Origin: Pseudocercospora fijiensis CIRAD86
Taxonomy: Eukaryota; Ascomycota; Dothideomycetes; Mycosphaerellales; Mycosphaerellaceae
Assembly: GCF_000340215.1 (NCBI RefSeq)
Contig: NW_006921536.1
Span: 748,446 to 812,445 of the forward strand
DNA: 64,000 bases
Direction: 5' to 3'
Translations under genes and position numbers: made by a program
Notes under the pieces: model-generated
Databases searched by the model: none
Told to the model about the DNA's origin: nothing
What the model saw: the letters and a program-made list of their open reading frames with translations, nothing else
In this document: positions 56,031 to 64,000 of the stretch, piece after piece
How positions within the stretch are numbered: position 1 is the first letter of the stretch
Layout: every line of letters starts with the position of its first letter

Positions 56031-57980
56031 CTATACCACGAGGAAACCAGAATAGTACTCACTCAGCCAAGCTGACACAGTCAATCCAACTTCAGCGCCA
56101 GCACTGACATCAAAGCGCTGCACGCTACCCACATACCCATCTGGACGAACGTTGACCACAGCCGCTTCGGTGCTAGCCATACCACCTATCCATTTCTCCA
56201 AGCAAGATTTGCCATTTGTGCTCTTCTCCGGAATGTCGTCCAAATATACCGTCCATTTGCTCCGGTCCAGAAGCGGTGGCAAGTCTGCGAGCTCGAAATC
56301 TGCTTTTGCCGTCGCTGTCACTAGTGCCACAGTGAACAGCTGACTGACGGCCGTATATCTCTCTGGTCTGTGGTATTCGTCCATCTCGCTCGTTGCACGA
56401 GGTTTCTTTGCAAAAGACTGGGCTGCTTGTTGAGAGGTTGCTGGAAGTAATGAGTTTGAGATGCCATCACAAGCGGCTCGCAGGAAAGTCATGGACTTCG
56501 CAAGATCTGGGCAGAGGAAGTAGATCTTGAATTGTCCGAGCATCGGGATGTCGAGCTGGATGTCTAGGGGGTTTGCGTCGATGTACCTGGTTACTTTGGC
56601 TGGTGGCAAGAGACATCCTGGTTGGATGTGGCTCTGCTTCCCGCTGTCCTGGTTGATAATGTTCGCACTGTATTCGACGCCGACGCCAGAGATGAAGCGA
56701 ACGTTTTTGGCAAAGTTCTGAGCCAAGGCTTCGGGGTCGCCGTCATGGAACGCATTGGCGTGCTCATGGTCGAAATCGATCAGATCTTGGGCGATTTGAC
56801 GACGTTCTTGCTGATATGTGGCGAGGAGGTCAGGCTTTGCGAGGCCACGAATCGCCAGGTTGAGCTTCCAGGCCAGATTGAGGGAGTCGTGCATAGAGGT
56901 GTTCATTCCTTGAGCCGCCTTTGGGGAATGCGTGTGACTCGCATCGCCGGCGAGGAAGATGCGCTGATTATCGTCACTGAATCGACTCGTTACTCGCTGA
57001 CCAATCTGATAGGCACCGAACCACTCGACCATTGTGAAGTCAAGTTTGTACGGATGCAGAATCCTCCTCGCGGCCTCCAACACGTACTCTTGGGTTGCTT
57101 CCGCTTTCGAGATACCTTTTCCGTCCTCCGATTTCAGCTCAATGTACAATCTGGTCATGTTGCGTTCACGAGGAATGAAGAGGATCGAGCCATACTTGTG
57201 GCTTTGCACGATTGTCTTGCTCCATAAATCCGGGAAATTGGAATCGACCTCGCCATCTAGGACTCCCCAGAGTGCATCGGACGAAGCCCCTTCTGCGACT
57301 GCGCCTGGTATGCTCTTTCTGACTTGCGAGTGAGCTCCATCGCATCCGACCAGATAGTCTGCTCGCAGCTCTTCTGTGCGACCATTTATCCGATTGAGGT
57401 AGGAGATTGTGAGAGCCCGATCCTGACCGGCAGTTTCTTGGGCTGAAACGAATGCAGAACTTCGCAGCACTTCGACTCCCCGGGCTTCCAGGTCTTTTAA
57501 GAATACTTCTTCGACACTACCCTGGTGATTCAGGATCATAAATGGATCAAGCAGATCGACTATTTCTGGCGGGTACGCCAAATCTCTTCCGGTCCTTCTC
57601 AATGGCACATCGGGGGTTGAGCTCCAAAAGCAGATATCGTAGAATTTCACTGAATATTTTAGTAGGTCGTCAGCCAGACGCATCTGCTTCAGAGTCTCGA
57701 TGGTTTTCGGTTGCAGACCATCTGCTCTTCCAGTTGAAGTCTTATCCGGCCTGTCGTCGATTACTGTCGTTTTAATGCCGAATCGGACCAAGTTGCACGC
57801 GAGCATCAGACCGGCGGGTCCTGCTCCAACAACGACAACATCATCGCTGTCGGTGTGAGCTCCGTTGGCATCGTTGCGAAGTACTCCTGGTGACATCCTG
57901 TGATCTAGTTCTAGTTTCTGGATCTTGGCGTCTTCTTTGTGGGCTCCATTGGGGACTTCTCTCTTTGTGCCGGTTGACAT
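56031..57980 (-). CDS. hxnV: FAD monooxygenase, HxnV-like (phenol 2-monooxygenase type)
   Basis: A single exon of 649 aa. The start is the ATG giving MSTGTKREVPNG; the codons upstream in frame have no ATG. FAD site VVVVGAGPAGLMLAC (GxGxxG 52-57), then TGRADGLQPKTIE, a typical phenol-hydroxylase/MobA-family stretch. DG motif YLVGCDGAHSQVRKSIPG and GD motif IFLAGDASHTHSPKAAQGM. The C-terminal third (from about 460) is the thioredoxin-like domain of this family (FKIYFLC ... VNVRPDGYVG). The enzyme hydroxylates an aromatic ring at the expense of NAD(P)H. In the nicotinate pathway HxnV acts on the dihydroxypyridine after HxnX. It shares a divergent promoter with the HxnM-like gene. Phenol or hydroxybenzoate as substrate is the alternative. 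Confidence 0.75.
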   Translation of the reverse strand: MSTGTKREVPNGAHKEDAKIQKLELDHRMSPGVLRNDANGAHTDSDDVVVVGAGPAGLMLACNLVRFGIKTTVIDDRPDKTSTGRADGLQPKTIETLKQMRLADDLLKYSVKFYDICFWSSTPDVPLRRTGRDLAYPPEIVDLLDPFMILNHQGSVEEVFLKDLEARGVEVLRSSAFVSAQETAGQDRALTISYLNRINGRTEELRADYLVGCDGAHSQVRKSIPGAVAEGASSDALWGVLDGEVDSNFPDLWSKTIVQSHKYGSILFIPRERNMTRLYIELKSEDGKGISKAEATQEYVLEAARRILHPYKLDFTMVEWFGAYQIGQRVTSRFSDDNQRIFLAGDASHTHSPKAAQGMNTSMHDSLNLAWKLNLAIRGLAKPDLLATYQQERRQIAQDLIDFDHEHANAFHDGDPEALAQNFAKNVRFISGVGVEYSANIINQDSGKQSHIQPGCLLPPAKVTRYIDANPLDIQLDIPMLGQFKIYFLCPDLAKSMTFLRAACDGISNSLLPATSQQAAQSFAKKPRATSEMDEYHRPERYTAVSQLFTVALVTATAKADFELADLPPLLDRSKWTVYLDDIPEKSTNGKSCLEKWIGGMASTEAAVVNVRPDGYVGSVQRFDVSAGAEVGLTVSAWLSEYYSGFLVV

Positions 57981-58377
57981 GATCACAGGCAGTACTCCTA
58001 CCGACACTTCTCCATTCTACGCGCCCACTGAGTGGTGGTGGTGTGGTTCAATTGCAACACCGGTCCATCTTGCCGAGCAGTCTTGCTGATAGGGCGAAAG
58101 TGTACCCCCACCACCGTGCCACTTTCCCTCCACCAACGGGCCGACTTCACTCGTCTGCAGGCATTCACGAGCTCAAGTAAGCAATCCACACCGCATTTCC
58201 GGTATACGACGTTCCCCTCTTCCGAACAAGGGTTCCTTATCATCGCCCTATCCTCGGGCAAGAATCGTTGCTGTGCATTGACGTTCTGTTTTCATTCGCA
58301 AACAAGCGGTGTTCCATCATTGTCCTTGAGAAGAGCCTTGTTCATAGAACCGAGCCTGCAGCCGATACGGAATCATC
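57981..58377. promoter_or_regulatory. Divergent promoter of hxnV- and hxnM-like genes
   Basis: 397 bp separate the two start codons, which face away from each other. GATA-type sites HGATAR are seen at 58087-58092 (TGATAG) and 58237-58242 (TTATCA, minus strand). About one such site is expected by chance in this length, so they are only suggestive of control by nitrogen regulators such as AreA. The binding motif of HxnR itself is not known to me. Confidence 0.45.
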
Positions 58378-59375
58378 ATGGGAAAGAAGAGAGTTCTCGT
58401 TAGCTACGGTATGCATTGACCTACGACAATACTGAATACTGCTGACTGGACCTTCATGTAGGCGTCGACATCGATGCCGTCGCGGGTTGGCTAGGCTCGT
58501 ATGGTGGCGAGGACAGTACTTCAGATATCTCAAGAGGAATTTGGGCTGGCACGAGAGGAACTCAAAGATTACTGAAACTCTTCGACAAGAACAACATCAA
58601 AGCGACATGGTTCATCCCCGGGCATAGTCTCGAAACCTTCCCAGAAGATTGTGCAGCGGTGCGAGATGCCGGGCACGAGATCGGTCTGCATGGCTACTCT
58701 CACGAGAACCCGGTGGACATGACGATTGAGCAGCAACGAGATGTCCTCGATAAGACTTACAGACTCCTCACGGACTTTTGCGGAAAACCTCCTCGGGGAT
58801 CCGTTGCGCCGTGGTGGGAGACGAGCAAAGAAGGAACGGAGTTGATGCTTGCGTATGGGATCGAATATGATCACTCCATGTCACATGAGGACCACTGCAT
58901 GTATTGGCTACGCACGGGAGACACTTGGACAAAGATCGATTACTCGAAAAAGGCCGAGGAATGGATGAAGCCATTGGTGAAGGGCCAGGAGACAGGTTTA
59001 GTGGAGATTCCTGGCTCGTGGTACATTGACGATCTGCCTCCGATGATGTTCATCAAGAGCAGTCCCAATAGCCATGGATGGGTCAATCCTCGGGATGTCG
59101 AAGCGATCTGGATGGATCATTTCGATTACTTTTATGAGAACTATGACGAGTTCGTCTTTCCTATGACGATTCATCCGGATGTTAGTGGGAGACCTCATGT
59201 TCTTTTGATGCATCAGAGGATCATCGATCATATCAACAAGCACGAGGGTGTGGAGTGGGTCACGATGGAGCAGATGTGTGACGATTTCAAGAGCAGGAAT
59301 CAGCCGCCGCCCGGAGCTTTGATGCCGGCGTCGAGGGAGGAGGTTGAAAAGATGCTCGCGACGGGCAAGAAGTGA
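58378..59375 (+). CDS. hxnM: NodB/CE4-fold hydrolase, HxnM-like (cyclic imidase)
   Basis: Predicted exons are 58378-58408 and 58462-59375, intron 53 bp (GTATGC...CATGTAG), 314 aa. The splice gives [20 protein letters not shown], the metal-binding D-x-D motif 1 of the HpPgdA/PuuE-like branch of the polysaccharide-deacetylase fold. Motif 2 is [13 protein letters not shown], with the two metal His. GSVAPWW stands where classic chitin deacetylases have RxPY. There is no signal peptide and no chitin-binding domain, which argues for a cytosolic small-molecule amidohydrolase and against a cell-wall enzyme. In A. nidulans HxnM is the cyclic imide hydrolase that opens the reduced ring of the nicotinate pathway. 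Position between hxnV- and hxnT-like genes supports that role; other cyclic-amide substrates remain possible. Confidence 0.75.
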
Positions 59376-59746
59376 TGGACTGGCCATGTTGGATGAACGA
59401 CTTGCGTTTTGGTTGTAATGTTTCCATAGCTCAATGAACCACGATCGTCTCTAACAGTGCTGCCTCCGTCGTGCACAGTCATCTGGAGTTATACCTGACA
59501 CACAAGGGCATACTGATCGGGAGGAACTCCAAAACCGACGTGTAGTAACATGACCCATTGACCAGATCTTGCGTCGAGACGAAGGCCTGCAAGCATGGGA
59601 GTTCAGCGTGAGATCTCCCCACCCTGGCCAGGTGTGAATAGTGGGATGAAGGGACCACCACGATCCACATACGCCACTTCAAAAAGCATTCTGTGCCTGC
59701 GTCTGCTCTTTGCAACTCACATTTCAGTGCGATCGTTCGACCCAAA

Positions 59747-60967
59747 ATGCCATCCGCCGTCTCGCCACCACCTCACGCTCCCTTGAAGGGTACGAAGCTC
59801 TTCGAACCAGTCCAACTTGGACGCATCCAACTTGGCCACAGGGTCGCGCAGGCTCCTTTGACTCGCATGCGAGCTGTGAAAGAAGCAGACGGAATTTTCG
59901 TGCCTGGTGATCTTGCACTTGAGTACTACTCGCAACGAGCAAACCCAGGTGGCTTTCAGCTCACCGAGGCGACGGACATTGAACACTACGCAGGAGGATA
60001 TCCCGGCGTGCCAGGCATCTTCACTGAATCCCAAATCAAAGGCTGGAGACGCATCACCGACGCGGTGCACGCAAAGGGTGGTTTCATATTCAGCCAACTC
60101 TGGCACACGGGGCGAGCGTCACCACCAAGCTTCCGCAACGGTCAGCAAGCAATCAGTTCCGGCGACATTCCAATCTCAGGAAACGCATTGGATGGAACCA
60201 AATATAGCGACAATCCGCCTCGTCCAGCCACGGTGGAGGAGATCAAGGCGCTCACCACTTCCTTTGCGCAAGCAGCAAAGAACGCCATCGAAGCTGGCTT
60301 CGATGGCGTCGAGATCCATGCTGCGAACGGATACCTCCTGGATCAGTTTCTGCACGACAACATCAACAACCGGACCGATGCCTATGGAGGCTCGATCGAG
60401 AACCGATGTCGATTCCCTTTGGAAGTCATCCACGCCGTCTCCGAAGCCATCGGATCAGATCGAGTCGGCATCCGGCTCGCGCCCTTGAGCTACTTCCAAG
60501 ACACCAGAGATTCGGATCCCATTGCGCACTGGGCATATCTGTGCGAGAAAATCATCGCACGGCCAGAACAGTCACGCCTGGCGTACGTGCATAGTGTCGA
60601 GCCTCGATTCGACGAAGTGATGGACGAGCAGGCCAAGCTGGATGCCCTGTCGGCGTATAACGCGAAGGGGCCGGAGATGACTCGTAAGACTGCCATCTCC
60701 CTTGACCCATTCCGACACATCCTCCAGAAGGGCGGCGTGAAATTCCTCGCTGCGGGCAACTTCAATCGCGATAATGCTTTGCCGAAGTTGGAGGCCGATG
60801 CGGCGGACGTTATCGTCTTTGGGAGGTGGTTCATTGCCAACCCCGACCTCCCTCGGCGGCTCGCGCATGGCTTGGAGCTCAATGCGTACGACCGTGACAC
60901 TTTCTACGGCGCAGACCCGCCGAGCAAAGGCTATGTGGACTACCCCTTCTTCGGCGTTGCTGCATAG
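59747..60967 (+). CDS. hxnT: Old-yellow-enzyme NADH:flavin oxidoreductase, HxnT-like
   Basis: A single exon of 406 aa; the start is the ATG at MPSAVSPPPHAP (the frame upstream has no ATG). It is an FMN-dependent ene-reductase with a TIM-barrel fold. Visible motifs are LFEPVQLGRIQLGHRVAQAP, FSQLWHTGRAS, and the catalytic/substrate-binding HAANGYLLDQFLHDNINNR (His and Asn about 191-194, Tyr at 196). Others are RTDAYGGSIENR and, for the FMN phosphate site, FLAAGNFNRDNA with VIVFGRWFIANPDL. All key residues are present. In A. nidulans the hxnT product reduces a hydroxylated pyridine intermediate, preparing the ring for hydrolysis. It lies 371 bp downstream of the HxnM-like gene on the same strand. 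Confidence 0.75.
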   Translation: MPSAVSPPPHAPLKGTKLFEPVQLGRIQLGHRVAQAPLTRMRAVKEADGIFVPGDLALEYYSQRANPGGFQLTEATDIEHYAGGYPGVPGIFTESQIKGWRRITDAVHAKGGFIFSQLWHTGRASPPSFRNGQQAISSGDIPISGNALDGTKYSDNPPRPATVEEIKALTTSFAQAAKNAIEAGFDGVEIHAANGYLLDQFLHDNINNRTDAYGGSIENRCRFPLEVIHAVSEAIGSDRVGIRLAPLSYFQDTRDSDPIAHWAYLCEKIIARPEQSRLAYVHSVEPRFDEVMDEQAKLDALSAYNAKGPEMTRKTAISLDPFRHILQKGGVKFLAAGNFNRDNALPKLEADAADVIVFGRWFIANPDLPRRLAHGLELNAYDRDTFYGADPPSKGYVDYPFFGVAA

Positions 60968-61433
60968 CTGATGTCTGTTCGTTGACGATAGAGGGGGAAA
61001 GCGAAAGCGAATGTCGACAAGTTGTTGTTGGCGACCGGCTGTCATGTGTATGTGTTTTGTACCGACGCTTGTCGAACTGTGGATCGATCGGTACTGGGCA
61101 GCTCTGTCTGCTAGAACTGGTCTACGGATGGGTGGTACTTTGGCACAAGCAAGGGTCATCGGTTGGTTCGGTATTCTAGACCAGACTAAACAGGACAGGG
61201 TACCTAGAACTCTCCCCCATCTTTGCTTTCCTTCTCCGCGCTCTCACTCTTCGCCTACGTTATCGTGATCCCGGGGCGGGTCGGCGAGCATTATTCACTA
61301 TGTCGTCCCCATTCGTGCTGTATAACCACCACTCTCTGCTGCTAACCGCCCCGCCCGGATCAGGAATCTTGATCGTGGAACTCTACCAGGCCTGTGCGTC
61401 AGTGCTGCTTTCCAGATCTGGCCATAAGCCATC
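60968..61433. promoter_or_regulatory. Upstream region of the HxnR-like regulator
   Basis: 466 bp between the HxnT-like stop and the regulator ATG. HGATAR-type sites are seen at 60986-60991 (CGATAG) and 61260-61265 (TTATCG, minus strand); chance cannot be excluded. Pyrimidine-rich TTTGCTTTCCTTCTCC lies at about 61222. No gene is seen. Confidence 0.35.
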
Positions 61434-64000
61434 ATGCCGCAAGCCAATGGACGTTGGGTCTGTGATGCCGAGGGCTGTGGTCGCTCATTCAGCAGACATG
61501 AGCATCTCCAACGCCACGTCCTGAACCACGCTGAAGGAGAGCACACTTGCGAACGTTGTAGGGCTCACTTCAAGCGACCCGATCTTCTAGGTATCGAAGC
61601 ACATTCTCCTGCAGGGCCCCACGATGGACTGACATGCTTACAGAACGCCACTTGGCTCGACATAGACTGAAGGACGCTGAAGGGGGCACTTTGATGACTC
61701 GTAAAAGGCTGTGGAAAGATTCAGAAGGCCGCGTGGTCACTAAACGCCCAGCACTTGAAGAACAGCAATCCAACCGTGCCGTGAACCATTATTCACTCCA
61801 GGCACATGCACATCAACCGCCCGCTCTACCTCTTTCGCCTCCAGGAAGCTCATCAGATCTTGCCATATCACCCACAGGATCCAATGAAGCTACGACACGA
61901 TTGGTGCAGCAGCCTGCCTACACGGGTCAAGCGGAAAACTTTGGCAATCCGTTTCTCCAAGACTCACTAGACGAGAACTTCTTCTGGGAAAGCACGGCAT
62001 TGTCATCTGGTCCAGAGCCCACACTTGTGTCTGAGCCCTTTGACGACATCTTTGCGCCAGACACCGCGAGTAGCTTTAACATGCCGTATACTACCGCGAA
62101 CAACTACAATTGGTTATTTGATCTTTCGCTCGATCCATCCATTGGCAACACTGGCCTCCAACAACCCACAGCAGTCTTCACCCAGTTCACCACCCTTGAA
62201 ACTCCCCCTACAACACATACACGTCAGCCACCGCAGGCGCAAATGGTGTCGATGCATTCCAAGCTGGCACAGAATCAACCAAGGGCAGCCACAGTCAAAC
62301 AGCTCGACGCGGTAGCAAGTCCGCAGCAAAGACCAAGAGATAGTGTCGTCGATGATGCATCTCCTCTTCTCCATCCTAGCGAGTGTCCGATGTCTCTGCT
62401 CAACCACAAGCAGACACTGCCCTCCCTGGACGAGCTAACCAGGGAGCGAATCATGGATGTGATCGAGCATGCCCGGCCCACTCTACCTGATGGCAGTGTT
62501 GTGATGTTCGACCATCCGAGGTTAAGCCTGCAGTCTATGCAAACATATCTCGATCTTTTCTTCACGCGCTTCAATGTGGCCTATCCGCTGATGCATGCGG
62601 CAACATTCTCCCCGCCAGCGACTGAGCCGATCCTGCTCACCACCATCATTCTACTTGGTGCAACATACAGCGACAAAGACTCGCATCAACTAGCAGTCTG
62701 TATACATGATGTTCTCCGGCCTCAAATCTTTGCCAACCCGGCCTTTTCTGCAAAGCCGGAACTCTGGGTCTTACAAGCCATTCTCCTGACTGAGTGTCTG
62801 GGCAAGTCAAGAGGCGGTCAACGACAGCACGATATGAGCCATTTGTTTCATGGTCTTCTGATCAACTTGATACGTCGGAGCGATTGCCAAACCATACAAC
62901 CGGAAAGCCTGGTCTGCAGCGACGCCGATGCAGATATAGCAAGTCGGTGGCAGACGTGGGCAGAAATGGAGCAAAAGAAGCGTCTTGCTCAGCTGTGCTT
63001 CGTCTGGGATGTTCAGCATGCCGTTCTATTCAGCCAAAGCCTGTGCATGTCCGCATTTGAGCTTCGCTCGACTCTGCCTTGCGACCAGGCAATTTGGGAA
63101 GCAGATACGCCCCATGCGTGGATCGAGGCCTGGAAGTCGCAAGACCACTCACCGCCTCACTTGCTCGCTGTGCTCAAGACATACCTCACGACGCATATGA
63201 CAAAGCGAGTGAATTTGAACGCAATCTCCCACATAATCCTTCTGCACGGCTTGATGTCTGTATCCTGGGACATGACGAGGCGCGATCAGACCTCACTGGG
63301 CTTGCTTAGCAATGGTCTCAGTGCAGGCAGCTGGCGAGATCGCATGGCGAAAGCATATGAGAGCTGGAAGATTGACTTCGATCATTTCACCGCCTCCACA
63401 GGGACCAATCTCATGCGTTGCACAGGAGATCCGGAAGCTCAGCTATACAGCGTTCAGCGCTTCGATTCATTTGTTGCCGCTTATAATGCACTTTATCACG
63501 CCGCCCAGCTGATTTTGCTTGCCGAGATTCTGGATTTACAAATCTATGCCGGCGCAAGACATATCCTCGGCCGCTCTGTATCCAGAATGGACTACTCAAG
63601 ATCGCAGAAAGTGGTTAAGCGTTGGGCCAACGAAGATGCAAGTCGAGCTGCCAGAGCTGTGTGGCATGCCGCTCACATTTTGCAAGCAAGTGCAAGGCAC
63701 TCTGACAGCGAGTTCGTGGTTGGTGATCTCTTTCATCATGCTTGGACCTTGATCCTTGGTACCCTGACCATCTGGAGTTTCTATCATTCACGGCCTTCAT
63801 CGCAGACCGATGACGATGAGCCGATTTGGGATGCCAAAGAGCACATGCATCAACAACTGCACTTCATGACATCGGCGAGCCCGGAGACTTTGGCGACTGT
63901 GACGCCTGCTGCTGGAAAGAAATGTACTGCCGGCCTGACATCTGTCGTTGTCAATAGCCTGACCAAGATCCGCTGGGGCGTGATACACGATGGCACATCA
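61434..64000 (+). CDS. hxnR: C2H2 zinc-finger transcription factor with Fungal_trans domain, HxnR-like (partial)
   Basis: Predicted exons are 61434-61590 and 61644-64000 (continues past the window), intron 53 bp (GTATCG...CTTACAG), at least 838 aa. Two C2H2 fingers sit at the N-terminus: C10-x4-C15-x12-H28-x3-H32 (WVCDAEGCGRSFSRH) and C39-x2-C42-x12-H55-x3-H59; the intron falls inside the second finger and splicing completes it (RPDLLERHLARH). A linker rich in Gln/Pro/Ser follows, then from about 360 the Fungal_trans (PF04082-like) region: LDLFFTRFNVAYPLMHAATF, LLTTIILLGATY, LFHGLLINLIRR. The architecture matches HxnR, the pathway-specific activator of the A. nidulans nicotinate genes. The open frame runs without a stop to the last base. 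Confidence 0.75.

Noticed and set aside
1..64000. tRNA and rRNA genes
   Set aside because: I looked for TTCRA-type B-box motifs with a fitting A box and found no convincing pair; no rRNA stretches were recognised. A covariance-model scan would settle this.

Overview
The window looks like nuclear DNA of a filamentous ascomycete (Pezizomycotina; a Dothideomycete is my best guess). The genes have short spliceosomal introns (46-62 bp, GTAAGT/GTATGT-type donors, CTGAC/CTAAC-like branch points). The gene set includes a class II hydrophobin, SPO11, CAF-1 p150, an S10 carboxypeptidase and a fungal C2H2/Fungal_trans regulator. The repeats are broken in a way typical of repeat-induced point mutation (RIP): CA->TA and TG->TA, with Gln and Trp codons turned into stops, and CpG largely retained.

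Layout. 1-20,900 is a repeat block: a decayed Gag-like frame (1-3,010, minus), a decayed MULE transposase (about 3,600-5,960, minus), then a full-length chromovirus (Ty3/gypsy) 'element A' (6,073-20,250, plus). A second full-length copy, 'element B' (10,071-17,147, minus), sits inside A. All four LTRs are 197 bp and both insertions keep perfect 5-bp target duplications. 21,100-31,000 is gene-rich: an NCS1 purine/cytosine-type permease, a small coiled-coil ORF, an F-box-like protein, CAF-1 p150 divergent from SPO11, and a 2-oxoglutarate/Fe(II) oxygenase. 31,947-35,666 is a RIP-damaged hAT transposon with an 8-bp duplication. 36,470-42,135 carries a class II hydrophobin, an S10 carboxypeptidase and a long coiled-coil protein with a myristoylation-type N-terminus. 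42,503-45,295 is a pogo/Fot1-like element with perfect 81-bp inverted repeats. Then come an F-box/LRR-type protein (46,690-48,516), an AT-rich inverted-repeat element (48,916-50,291), an orphan AT-hook protein (51,050-52,021) and a dead cytochrome P450 (52,509-53,880).

The most interesting part is 54,395-64,000. Five genes in a row match, family by family, the nicotinate-catabolism (hxn) genes known from Aspergillus nidulans: an HxnX-like FAD monooxygenase, an HxnV-like phenol-hydroxylase-type monooxygenase, an HxnM-like NodB-fold hydrolase (cyclic imidase rather than a chitin deacetylase), an HxnT-like old-yellow-enzyme reductase, and an HxnR-like C2H2 plus Fungal_trans regulator that runs off the right edge. 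Together they would hydroxylate, reduce and open a pyridine ring under a pathway-specific activator. The assignment rests on the combination of families and their adjacency; no single gene proves it. Exon boundaries were predicted by eye from splice signals and frame.
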